Translations under genes and position numbers: made by a program
Assembly (NCBI GenBank): GCA_035289385.1
Contig: DATDXI010000066.1
Coordinates: 1 to 64,000, forward strand
From: JACOZM01 sp035289385
GTDB lineage: Archaea > Nanobdellota > Nanobdellia > Woesearchaeales > GW2011-AR9
Direction of reading: 5' to 3'
DNA length: 64,000 nucleotides
In this document: positions 17,475-25,390 of the stretch, in pieces
Layout: each line of letters starts with the position of its first letter
How positions within the stretch are numbered: the stretch's first letter is position 1
Notes under the pieces: model-generated
Seen by the model: only the letters and a program-made list of their open reading frames with translations
The model's database searches: none
Told to the model about the DNA's origin: nothing

Positions 17475-17728
17475 AATTCTGTTCCTCGAGCAATAGCTTC
17501 TCGCAGCTTTGGATGATCATTGTGAGTCCAAAGAATCCCCTTGTGCCCATCGATGATACATCCTTTTTCCTCAAGGTATTCTAGAATTACATTAAGAGTT
17601 TGGTGCATGACTTGGGTAGGAAGTCTCTTCTTTAGCTCTTCTCTACTTATCGTTGTTTCTGCTTCTTGGAGTATTTTCTCTACCATCAGCACTGTTTTCA
17701 GGTTTGGATAATGAAGTATTTGTTCCAT
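17471..17728 (-). CDS. winged-helix antitoxin-like protein
   Basis: 85 residues resembling a small archaeal winged-helix family: LHYPNLKTVLMVEKILQEAE, SREELKKRLPTQVMHQTLN as the recognition region, and EYLEEKGCIIDGHKGILW as the wing. Proteins of this kind are found directly upstream of RelE-like toxins in archaea and are taken to be their antitoxins and operon repressors (known context, inference for this copy). Its stop overlaps the toxin start by four bases. TATA-like TTTATACAAAATGG is very close to its start, and TTATACTATTTATAGG lies 25-30 bases upstream. Confidence 0.7.
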   Translation of the reverse strand: MEQILHYPNLKTVLMVEKILQEAETTISREELKKRLPTQVMHQTLNVILEYLEEKGCIIDGHKGILWTHNDHPKLREAIARGTEL

Positions 17729-17824
17729 TTTGTATAAACTTATCCTATAAATAGTATAAGTATATATAAACCTTTTGTTGTTTTTCTGATGGTTTTTTGT
17801 TGGAATATTATGATTCTACTTTTT

Positions 17825-18778
17825 TTAATCCGGCACAATCGATAACGTCGGGAATTCCGTATAGCCAAAGTACTCGTATCCTTTGATTACATCACTAAAT
17901 CTCTTTACTACTTCTTCCAAGACTTCCAATAAATGGCTCAAATCTCTTACAACAATCTCTGTCTCAAAATCTGCTCCGCCGATGGACTTATTGATCTGAT
18001 AAAAATATTTGTGCTGCTTCAGATACTCAAATAACTCCTTATTTCTTTTCATGGAATTCAATAAAAAATCAACCCTATATCCTTGATAACCCATCTTTTG
18101 CAAGTTAGGATTTATTTTATAACCAACAATAATGTTTTCCTTTTCAAGCCGGATAATTCTTTTTCTTACTGTTTCAGATGAAACCTTCAATTGTTGGGCA
18201 ATCTTTGTCAATGGTTTTCTGACGTCAATGGCATATAGCTGGATTATTTGCTCATCCAATTCATCCACGTCAGCAAGTTGGCCGCTTCCATAAACTCTTT
18301 CAATAACTTCTGTCTTTCCGTCCATGAAAAATCTCTTGTTAAAATTATGGACTGGCGCGTAGATGGCAATCTTACTCTCTGCAATTTTATCTTTATACCC
18401 TAACAGAACATCATTCCATAGTTGATGAAACTTATCTGTTGACTTTACGCCCATAAAAAAAGCAAAATCCCATTTCCCATGAAGGACTGTTGTCGTCCAA
18501 ACATTTTCTTTAATCTTTATTTTTTCATAAAATTCTTTTTTTTGTCCTTCCGTCATATTCTGCCATCTTAAGTACACACGAAAGGTAAAATACCCTAGCT
18601 TTGACATATCCACAATAGCACTACATCCCAGAATGATCTTCTCGTTTTCTAACCTATGGATGCGAAAATTAACAAACTCTTTTGATCGTTTAACCCTTTT
18701 GGCAATGGCTGAAACCGGTTGCGATGAATCTCGTTCCAGCTCAAAAAGGATCTTCTTATCAAATACATCTAGCTTCAT
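17825..18778 (-). CDS. double-length Lrp/AsnC-family transcription regulator
   Basis: 317 residues composed of two Lrp/AsnC units in tandem. The first HTH is DVFDKKILFELERDSSQP...VNFRIHRLENEKII (residues 3-48) and the second DELDEQIIQLYAIDVRKPLT...VRKRIIRLEKENII (about 176-222); each is followed by a RAM-like segment (GYFTFRVYLRW; GYQGYRVDFLL). Ordinary Lrp proteins have one unit. The start codon faces an AT-rich region with repeated AAATATTTATA-like tracts shared with the divergent gene at 18875, a likely self-operator (inference). A paralogue lies at 20984-21967. Confidence 0.85.
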   Translation of the reverse strand: MKLDVFDKKILFELERDSSQPVSAIAKRVKRSKEFVNFRIHRLENEKIILGCSAIVDMSKLGYFTFRVYLRWQNMTEGQKKEFYEKIKIKENVWTTTVLHGKWDFAFFMGVKSTDKFHQLWNDVLLGYKDKIAESKIAIYAPVHNFNKRFFMDGKTEVIERVYGSGQLADVDELDEQIIQLYAIDVRKPLTKIAQQLKVSSETVRKRIIRLEKENIIVGYKINPNLQKMGYQGYRVDFLLNSMKRNKELFEYLKQHKYFYQINKSIGGADFETEIVVRDLSHLLEVLEEVVKRFSDVIKGYEYFGYTEFPTLSIVPD

Positions 18779-18874
18779 TTATTGCTTAAATCCAATAATA
18801 TTTATAAATTTATTGTTAAAGATAAATATATTGGTAAAAATATTTATATATTGCTCTGTAGCTCCTGTGGAGTT

Positions 18875-19273
18875 ATGACTAGCATCATTGATTACTTAAC
18901 AACATTTGAATTAACAAATGATCGGGAGAGAGCTTTTTTTAGAACTATTGCTTCTCTTCTTGCTTCAGCAGGAAGATCTGTTGTTGATGGTAGTGTAAAC
19001 CTCTATCAAAAAACGCCGGCAACGGTAAAAGCTGGGATTGTTGCATCTGCGGTAACAGCAGGAGCTATTCTAGGATATCAAGCACTGACACAGACTACCT
19101 CTGATCGGGCTAAATCTGAGGGTACGACTATTTGTATAAATTATTCTGTCGAACGTGCTCCTCATGCAAGCCCTTTAGATGTTTCAGATTGTGTTACTCC
19201 GGAAAGATTAGCTGAGCTTTATCAAGATCCCTATGTAACAATTCGTAGTGGTAGGCATCCATTTGGTTTTTAA
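18875..19273 (+). CDS. hypothetical protein with one membrane segment, 132 aa
   Basis: I start at ATG 18875 because a TATA-like ATTTATATATT lies about 30 bases upstream. A central hydrophobic helix (AGIVASAVTAGAILGYQAL, about residues 51-69) is preceded by a charged N-terminal half and followed by an outward-facing tail of about 60 residues with two Cys (TICINYSVE; VSDCVTPE). No family recognised. It is followed 21 bases later by another membrane-anchored small protein, so the two probably form an operon divergent from the Lrp regulator. Confidence 0.55.
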   Translation: MTSIIDYLTTFELTNDRERAFFRTIASLLASAGRSVVDGSVNLYQKTPATVKAGIVASAVTAGAILGYQALTQTTSDRAKSEGTTICINYSVERAPHASPLDVSDCVTPERLAELYQDPYVTIRSGRHPFGF

Positions 19274-19294
19274 TGAGGTACATCCAAAAATACT

Positions 19295-19654
19295 ATGATA
19301 CAAAACAGCATGAGAAGATTAGGAATTGCAGCAATAGCGGCATTGTCATTGTATGGTGCAGTCGACTTGGTTAGTACCGTTTATCGCCATCTAACTCCGT
19401 CTGAAGAAGCAAAGCCACAGGAGAGATACCAGCTCTTGTTAGGATATTGCAATCCCGAATTAAATTCCTGTAGAAGTGCCATCCCCCAAATTACTCTGAG
19501 AAGAGAAAGTGATGCTCGAATGTTGTTGGATGTAACCTTTACCAATTATTTTGGGAGTAATAGGCCTTATATTCATGCTGTATGGACTGATCCGGAATTA
19601 TCTGACATGTTAGGTGGGGAATTATCTGTAGTTGTTACAGGAAGTCCGAGATGA
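19295..19654 (+). CDS. hypothetical membrane-anchored protein, 119 aa
   Basis: The N-terminus has a hydrophobic anchor (LGIAAIAALSLYGAVDLVS, residues 9-27), then an exposed domain of about 85 residues with two Cys (GYCNPELNSCRS) and beta-rich character. Layout is the same as the preceding gene and the unrelated-looking 54277 gene: anchor, short spacer, small outer domain with a Cys pair. Not recognised. Confidence 0.5.
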   Translation: MIQNSMRRLGIAAIAALSLYGAVDLVSTVYRHLTPSEEAKPQERYQLLLGYCNPELNSCRSAIPQITLRRESDARMLLDVTFTNYFGSNRPYIHAVWTDPELSDMLGGELSVVVTGSPR

Positions 19655-19694
19655 AGTATTGTAATCTTCCTTAATTTACGGAGAGACTATTTCT

Positions 19695-19848
19695 GCGCAT
19701 TTTAGCATTAACTCATTTGATTAACCGCGCATTTTTACATTAGTTTATTAAATATATTAAAATATGTAGGAATAAGCTTAAAATAGCTGAAAATTAACCG
19801 CGCATTTTGACATTTATACATTAAAAATAATGCGCATTTTGACAAAGT
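19695..19848 (+). repeat. four spaced GCGCATTTT repeats upstream of RelA/SpoT-like gene
   Basis: GCGCATTTT occurs at 19695, 19727, 19800 and 19832. The two middle copies extend leftward as TTAACC, and three of the four extend rightward as ACATT or GACA. Spacing is 32, 73 and 32 bases, so the array is two pairs each spaced 32 bases, about three helical turns. The array ends 30-odd bases before the start codon of the next gene, overlapping its promoter region. It looks like a protein-binding operator or iteron set; there is no other gene in 19655-19877. Confidence 0.6.
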
Positions 19849-19877
19849 TTAAATAATAGATAGTTTTTTACTCACTT

Positions 19878-20945
19878 ATGAAAAAAGTTAATCCAAAAGT
19901 ATTCTCAAAATCCCGGACAGATTTAGCTGGAGATATATTGTGTAATTCCCAGAGTTCAGAAGAGGAAAAAGATGAGGCTTTAGAGATATTGAGCAACTGG
20001 AGAGGTGCACATAGCTATCCCCTGCATGTTTTTAAACAGCGATTAAAAAATGTTTCTGAAAAAATAGATCCCTCTGCATTATCAGCACAGCGACTAAAAC
20101 GTGTCCCTTCTATTATAAAGAAGCTTAACCGGGAATATGGCGGTAAAAAAGCCACGATGAAATTAACTCAAATGCAAGATATTGCTGGATGTAGGGCCGT
20201 TATGTCTAATGTATCATTGGCAAAAAAACTATATTTAGATCATTACATAAAGGGTGATATAAAACATAAACGGGTAAATGAAAAAGATTATATCACTCAT
20301 CCTAAGAAAGACGGGTATAGAAGTATTCATTTAATTTATAGATATCATAGTGATAAAAAAGGAAGAATTAATTTCAATGGGTTATTGATTGAAGTCCAGA
20401 TTAGATCTAAGTTGCAGCATATATGGGCTACAGCAATTGAAACTGTTGATTTTTTTACAAGACAAGCGATAAAATCAAATCAAGGTCAAGAAGATTGGGC
20501 AGATTTTTTTAGATTGGTAAGTTCTGCATTTGCTAAGTTTGAGGGGTGTCCAACAATACCAGAAACACCAACAGATGAAGAAGAACTCTACAAAATGATT
20601 AAGCAAAAAGAGATGGAGCTTCAGGTTAGAATAAAGATGAATCGTTGGGCAAAATCACTCAAGCTTTTTGATAATTTAAAAAATAAAAAGAATTTTCACT
20701 TTTTTCTATTGGAATTAGATACCATTCAAGAAAAACTAACTATCTCTGCATACTCCAAAAGACAAGAGCAAAAAGCTATCTTCGATTATGCAGCGGCTGA
20801 GAAAAAGATTTATGGCAGGGGAGAGTATGATGTTGTTCTAGTAGGTGCAGATACTGTTAAAGATTTGAAAAAAGCTTATCCCAATTACTTTCTTGATACT
20901 AAAGAATTCCTAATTAATCTTAATAAAGTTCTCAATAAACATTGA
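19878..20945 (+). CDS. RelA/SpoT synthetase-domain protein (toxSAS-like)
   Basis: 355 residues with a nucleotide pyrophosphokinase domain: RLKRVPSIIKKL, MQDIAGCRAVM, KDGYRSIHLIYRY and LIEVQIRSKLQHIWA are the ordered substrate-binding motifs of RelA/SpoT synthetases. There is no HD hydrolase domain and no TGS/ACT region. A helical C-terminal part ends with a KKAYPNYFLDTKEF block found in similar stand-alone bacterial proteins. Relatives make alarmones or act as toxins (toxSAS, CapRel) that modify nucleotides or tRNA; which applies here is unknown. Alarmone synthetases are rare in archaea. TATA-like TTTAAATAATAG is 27 bases upstream of the ATG, next to the repeat array. Confidence 0.8.
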   Translation: MKKVNPKVFSKSRTDLAGDILCNSQSSEEEKDEALEILSNWRGAHSYPLHVFKQRLKNVSEKIDPSALSAQRLKRVPSIIKKLNREYGGKKATMKLTQMQDIAGCRAVMSNVSLAKKLYLDHYIKGDIKHKRVNEKDYITHPKKDGYRSIHLIYRYHSDKKGRINFNGLLIEVQIRSKLQHIWATAIETVDFFTRQAIKSNQGQEDWADFFRLVSSAFAKFEGCPTIPETPTDEEELYKMIKQKEMELQVRIKMNRWAKSLKLFDNLKNKKNFHFFLLELDTIQEKLTISAYSKRQEQKAIFDYAAAEKKIYGRGEYDVVLVGADTVKDLKKAYPNYFLDTKEFLINLNKVLNKH

Positions 20946-20983
20946 GTTCTAATTATACTTATCTAATTAATCCCGTCGTAGAT

Positions 20984-21967
20984 TCATTTCCCAACTTTCA
21001 GCATCTCTTGATACGCCGGCATCCACGTTTCATAGATCATGATCAAGTGCTCGTAATTTCTTATGACGTGGGGAAAATGCATTCGGAGATCATTAATTAT
21101 CTTGTTAAAATGCTGATAACTTTCTACGGCAAATTCAAATTCAACTTCCCAAGGGGCTAAGCTTCGGATGTAATAGAGGGAGTTAGGATGCCTTTTCATC
21201 CATTCAAATAATGCTCGTTCATCTTTCTCTGATAATGTCCTAAAATAAATAATAGCTTTAAAAAATTCTAATCCTAATTTATTTAAGTCAACTGCTATCC
21301 TATAGCTCAATATAATCTCTTTCTCCTCTAATTTTCTAATTCTTCCCCGAACTATCTCAATAGTTGAACTAACTTTTCGGGCTAATTCAGCAAGAGGAAC
21401 TCTGGCATCATTGGCTAAGATGTTCAATATTTTAGAATCTACATCATCTATAGTATTATGGACAACATCTCCTCCAAAAACAATATATTGGCCATCTTTT
21501 GAATCGGTGAAGAATTTTTTGGTATATTGTCTCGTATCTACCATCGTTCCAAGGATTTTACTTACAATAAGATGCTGCCATCTTGAAAGCAAATAATTTA
21601 TTTTAGTGAAATAATCAGGTATATTTTTGGATAAAATAGCAAAAACAACATCAAAAGCGCCGTCTGAAATCCCCATCCAATAAATGTCTGGATTTTTTTT
21701 TAGCTCTTCAAAGAACTTCTCTCGTTCTTCAGGAATATTTTCTAGCTTTAGATATACTTTAAACATGTAATATCCTAATTTGTTGGGGTTTATCGAGGTG
21801 ATGAATTTCTCGATGATGCCTCTTTTTTGCAATTGTTGAATCCTATATTTTACTGATTCTCGGGATTTATTTACTTTCTTGGCTAGGGCAATGTTGGAAA
21901 TGCGGCAGTTCTTATCAAGTTCTGCCAATATTTTTCTATCCGTTAAATCTAGGTTATATTTCTCCAT
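20984..21967 (-). CDS. double-length Lrp/AsnC-family transcription regulator
   Basis: 327-residue paralogue of the 17825-18778 regulator. First HTH: DLTDRKILAELDKNCRI...VKYRIQQLQKRGII; second: DDVDSKILNILANDARVPLA...VRGRIRKLEEKEII near 175-220; RAM-like segments follow each (GYYMFKVYLKL; GLEFFKAIIYF). Divergent from the radical SAM gene with only 95 bases between start codons, including TATA-like TTTTTATATAAATC for this gene, so it may control both itself and its neighbour (inference). The AT-rich intergenic region is a likely operator. Confidence 0.85.
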   Translation of the reverse strand: MEKYNLDLTDRKILAELDKNCRISNIALAKKVNKSRESVKYRIQQLQKRGIIEKFITSINPNKLGYYMFKVYLKLENIPEEREKFFEELKKNPDIYWMGISDGAFDVVFAILSKNIPDYFTKINYLLSRWQHLIVSKILGTMVDTRQYTKKFFTDSKDGQYIVFGGDVVHNTIDDVDSKILNILANDARVPLAELARKVSSTIEIVRGRIRKLEEKEIILSYRIAVDLNKLGLEFFKAIIYFRTLSEKDERALFEWMKRHPNSLYYIRSLAPWEVEFEFAVESYQHFNKIINDLRMHFPHVIRNYEHLIMIYETWMPAYQEMLKVGK

Positions 21968-22062
21968 TTTTGTCCAAAAGTTGTATTTTTATATAAATCT
22001 TTCTATAAAACGGTTAAAATTATAAAATAAGTTTATTATACTTGTAGTCACTATTGGGTAGT

Positions 22063-23451
22063 ATGAAAATTGATTTGATTCAGCCAAGACACAATTATGC
22101 ACCCAAAGAAGGAATAGGGCATATCTATATGCCCACTTCTTTGTTAACCGTAGGAGCAAGACTAGTCAATGCAGGAGTTGATGTCACATTTCATGATGAG
22201 AATATAACCCCTGCACAAATCTCCTCTGATTATGTTGGCTCTAATCTGTTGGGAGCGCCATATATTCCTGAAGTGATACAATTACAAGATCGGATTAGGA
22301 AGGAAGCTGGAGAAAAAACATTTTTTGTTGGTGGGCAAGTTGTTTCCGGATTAACTTCCGATCAATTGCAACGACTATTTGGAGATTCAACACATACGGG
22401 AAATGATGATTCTACATTAGCAAGAGTTCTGGGTATAGGTCAAAGAGCATTGGTTTCTCCAGAGAAAACTTCACTTATTCCTGCCTATGAACTGTTAGGA
22501 GATGCGGCAATGAAAGAATATCTTTCCAGAGAATTTTCTTTGTATGTTTCCCAAGGATGTGAAAAAGCCTGCAGTTTTTGCGGAGCGGACAGAACAACAA
22601 AAAATCCATTGACGGGGAAAACCAGGAAGGTCAGCGAGCGTTATAGAGATATTGGCATCATCCAGGATGATTTGAAGTATTTGGTAAATACGGCAGATTC
22701 ATTTGGCATAGATCATTTAGATATGTATATGTCTAATTTAGATGTATTCCAGACGCCTGGCCAATTGCTCCGATTCGCTTATGCTGTACAGGAAGTTCAG
22801 CAGGCTAATCCCAGTGTTAAGATCAATCTTCGTGGTTTAGCGACAGTGGAGCATTTCTTAAAAACGAGAAAAGGCATGCCAAAAAGTATTGAAGAGCTCG
22901 TCAAAGCCGGCTTCTATACTGTTGGCTTTGGTGTTGATGGCTGGGGCAAAGAGGAATGGGCTGCCTTGAGAAAAGGGCATAATACTGAAGAAGGCTGTTT
23001 GGAAGCAATCAGGTCTACAAGAGAGGATTTTGGCATCACTCCAGAAATATTAATGGTATTTGGCAATCCCAGAACAACTAAAGAAAAGACCATCAGGGCA
23101 GCATTCGAAGTGACTGAAATGGTCGTTGAAGAGTATGGCGCAGTTCCAAGGCCGCATGTTTCTAAGGATTTTATTCCGGGAAATGAAGGCTGGATGGCTT
23201 TGGAATATGCTGCTGCCATAGAAGATTTACTGCAGCATCCGGAATCATTTCAATCCCTTGATTTTACGGCGCTTCCTTCTCCGTCAACGCATCCTGATGA
23301 AACAGTGAGGGCATTAGCCACAGAATACTTTTTGAAGATGTGCGAACTACCTGGGAACACAACGCTGCATGTCCAGCCAATAACTCCAGACATGACTCCT
23401 GAGCAAGTGGAAGCAGTGCGGCAATTTAACCAAGGAAGATATGACCGGTAG
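22063..23451 (+). CDS. radical SAM protein with B12-binding-like N-terminus
   Basis: The N-terminal part (IDLIQPRHNYAPKEGIGHIY, LLTVGARLVNAGVDVTFHD) resembles the Rossmann-like cobalamin-binding domain seen in many radical SAM enzymes. The iron-sulfur motif is CEKACSFC near residue 167 in SLYVSQGCEKACSFCGAD; a later GFGVDGWG and EILMVFGNPRTTKE fit the SAM barrel. The substrate is not predictable. I use ATG 22063, since a TATA-like GTTTATTATA lies 26 bases upstream; a TTG at 22054 is possible. Divergent from the Lrp-like regulator. Confidence 0.8.
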   Translation: MKIDLIQPRHNYAPKEGIGHIYMPTSLLTVGARLVNAGVDVTFHDENITPAQISSDYVGSNLLGAPYIPEVIQLQDRIRKEAGEKTFFVGGQVVSGLTSDQLQRLFGDSTHTGNDDSTLARVLGIGQRALVSPEKTSLIPAYELLGDAAMKEYLSREFSLYVSQGCEKACSFCGADRTTKNPLTGKTRKVSERYRDIGIIQDDLKYLVNTADSFGIDHLDMYMSNLDVFQTPGQLLRFAYAVQEVQQANPSVKINLRGLATVEHFLKTRKGMPKSIEELVKAGFYTVGFGVDGWGKEEWAALRKGHNTEEGCLEAIRSTREDFGITPEILMVFGNPRTTKEKTIRAAFEVTEMVVEEYGAVPRPHVSKDFIPGNEGWMALEYAAAIEDLLQHPESFQSLDFTALPSPSTHPDETVRALATEYFLKMCELPGNTTLHVQPITPDMTPEQVEAVRQFNQGRYDR

Positions 23452-23606
23452 TTTTCTTGCATCGAAAATGCTGTTACTGACATCTTTTTACTTTCTTGAC
23501 CATTGATAATTCCCTGCGTAGCATATTATTTTTTGGAGAAGTTCCGTAGTTCAAGGTATGGAATTATTGAGGTAGATTTATAAGTTTCAGATTGTTTCCT
23601 TTAGTC

Positions 23607-24014
23607 ATGGAAAAAGAGATAAAATATCCTACTGTAGAGCAAATCATAGAGTACAACGTCTTGGCTATTACATTGATAAAAGTAAAAAAAGCTGATTGTC
23701 CACAAGTCCTCAGCCATGCAAGGATAGAGCTCATTATTAAGAATTGTAAAGAGCTGGATGAAAATTTATATGATAAAGCAGTGTGCTTGTTGAAGGGAAT
23801 AATTCAATTACACCCATTTGCGAGCGGAAACAGAAGAACGGCGTTTGTTGTTGCAAAGGAATTCTTGAAAGAAAACGGAGGAAAGTTTAATATAGACGAT
23901 GACCCTAAACAAGCTAAGGTAATGTTAGGGATACGCGAAAAATATTATACTGATAAGGAAATTAAGGAGTGGATTCAACATGGAAAAATCAAAGAGTTCA
24001 AAAGATTTGAATGA
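23607..24014 (+). CDS. Doc/Fic-family protein
   Basis: 135 residues in the compact Doc-like form of the Fic fold. The active-site loop is HPFASGNRRTAF near residue 72, matching H-x-F-x-x-G-N-x-R with the catalytic His and the phosphate-binding Gly-Asn and Arg present. Ser replaces the usual Asp, Glu or Asn that holds Mg2+, so activity may differ or be reduced. Doc toxins phosphorylate EF-Tu; Fic enzymes transfer AMP. ATG 23607 is chosen because a TATA-like ATTTATAAG is about 27 bases upstream. The downstream partner gene overlaps its 3' end by 35 bases. Confidence 0.8.
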   Translation: MEKEIKYPTVEQIIEYNVLAITLIKVKKADCPQVLSHARIELIIKNCKELDENLYDKAVCLLKGIIQLHPFASGNRRTAFVVAKEFLKENGGKFNIDDDPKQAKVMLGIREKYYTDKEIKEWIQHGKIKEFKRFE

Positions 24015-24111
24015 GAAACAAAAGTATAAGATTGTAGTAGAAGAAATAAATAAGTTTAATGATCTTATCAAAGGGCATAGAAAAATTCTGGAAGCTATCG
24101 GTAGTTTGTAA
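23980..24111 (+). CDS. 43-aa probable antitoxin partner of the Doc/Fic protein
   Basis: A complete frame from ATG 23980 to TAA 24109-24111, overlapping the Doc gene by 35 bases in another frame. The product is highly charged and helical: MEKSKSSKDLNEKQKY, then a VVEEINKFNDLIKGHRKILE helix. A small helical protein in translational overlap with a Doc-like toxin suits an antitoxin that plugs the active site; this is an inference from position and shape. Toxin first and antitoxin second reverses phd-doc order. Confidence 0.6.
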   Translation: MEKSKSSKDLNEKQKYKIVVEEINKFNDLIKGHRKILEAIGSL

Positions 24112-24264
24112 ATTATTTATCACTATAGGATTTTGATCTTTGCATCACCCTGGTCGGTGCACAATCATCTTGTTGATCTATGTACTAAACTGTAAACTAT
24201 TCCTGATGAACCATGTGTTTGTCTTTTAATGAGATGAGTAAATTTTTATAATTTTGTTGTTCTT

Positions 24265-24720
24265 CTACTTCACATTCATAAACTCAAATTCAGAATAGCG
24301 ATGAGGTTTAGCGATCTTATACCCTAATGCCAGCATCTTTGCTTCATAGCCGTAAAATTTTCCTTCCTGAACTGCCGTGCAGCGTGGAGAAAGTTTCACT
24401 TCTTTTTTTTCTCGATCCAAGAAGATAGGATAATCCCCACAGACTTTTGGCCTGTTAGGATTCTTATAGATGGAACATTTCCAGTCTTTTAAAGAAGGGC
24501 AGGGCTTATCATGCTTTCCCATGAATAAGGAATATTGGTCATCTCCTATTTTTGTCACTTCTGCCGTTTCTTTTCCTTTGGTGACTGCCTGGAGTTCAAC
24601 TGTGTTTAGGGGAAGAAAGCCTTTATGGCAGCAAAGAGCATGGCATTCTTCATAGCAGAATCTGCTGATAGAATTTCTGGCTTCTGCGGTTAGTTTTATA
24701 TCTTGATCTGCCTGGGACAT
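24265..24720 (-). CDS. YkgJ-type cysteine-cluster protein
   Basis: 151 residues with the metal-binding Cys pattern of the YkgJ/CxxCxxxCC family: FCYEECHALCC near residue 22, then CPSLKDWKCSIYKNPNRPKV followed by CGDYP near 80-100 and a final Cys in SPRCTAV. Members probably bind zinc or an iron-sulfur cluster; function is not established. It is divergent from dcd, with 96 bases between the start codons. Another family member is at 49524-50171. Confidence 0.8.
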   Translation of the reverse strand: MSQADQDIKLTAEARNSISRFCYEECHALCCHKGFLPLNTVELQAVTKGKETAEVTKIGDDQYSLFMGKHDKPCPSLKDWKCSIYKNPNRPKVCGDYPIFLDREKKEVKLSPRCTAVQEGKFYGYEAKMLALGYKIAKPHRYSEFEFMNVK

Positions 24721-24816
24721 GATGATATACTCGCCCAGAGAAGAGTTAATAAACGTATCTGAAAGAAATGCCAGTATAGAAATCTATTTATAATCTAGCC
24801 AGCTTGAATATTGAAG

Positions 24817-25365
24817 ATGATTCTCTCTGATAGAACAATACAGGAATTTATTGAAAGAGGAAAGATAAAAATCCTTCCTTCAGTAGATACAAAGAATATT
24901 CGGCCAACCGGCATTAGGCTGCATCTTGGTGATGAACTGTTGATTCCTTTACCTTCACAAACTATCGATCTCTCTGCTTCTCCTGAAATACAATACAACA
25001 AAATAAATATCCATAAAGAGTGGTATATCCTTCAACCGGGAGAATTTGTTCTAGGTACAACAAAAGAGAGCATTCATTTAGCAGAGGGCATTGTTGGAAA
25101 GCTTGATGGAAGAAGCACGTTTGCGAGACTGGGCTTACTGATCCATTGTTCATCTGATACTGTTGATGGGAACCATGAGCATCCCAGAGCCATCGTATTA
25201 GAAATGAAGAATATCGGGAATTTGAATCTCAAAGTGAAATCAGGTATTCCCATCGCCATGATCCTCTTTCATACATTAACAGAACCAATCCAGCAAAAAA
25301 GCCAAGCGCAATATGCCCATCAGACGGGTGTTCAACCGGCAAATTTAAGTGGTCAACTCAAATAA
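24817..25365 (+). CDS. dcd: dCTP deaminase family protein
   Basis: Converts dCTP to dUTP (or directly to dUMP in bifunctional archaeal forms). The active-site block LDGRSTFARLGLLIHCSSDT, followed by AIVLEMKNIGN with the catalytic Glu, matches the trimeric dUTPase/Dcd fold. The opening ILSDRTIQEFIERGKI is also typical. A run DGNHEHPR replaces the usual DPGFEG turn, so the product specificity is uncertain. ATG 24817 is favoured over TTG 24811 because a TATA-like CTATTTATAATC is about 28 bases upstream. The next gene, nreA, begins 25 bases after the stop. Confidence 0.85.
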   Translation: MILSDRTIQEFIERGKIKILPSVDTKNIRPTGIRLHLGDELLIPLPSQTIDLSASPEIQYNKINIHKEWYILQPGEFVLGTTKESIHLAEGIVGKLDGRSTFARLGLLIHCSSDTVDGNHEHPRAIVLEMKNIGNLNLKVKSGIPIAMILFHTLTEPIQQKSQAQYAHQTGVQPANLSGQLK

Positions 25366-25390
25366 ATGCATCTCTTTTCAGATCCTTTTC

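Noticed and set aside
24112..24264. Hidden gene after the Doc partner
   Set aside because: No frame, hairpin or promoter pattern beyond chance was found in these bases.
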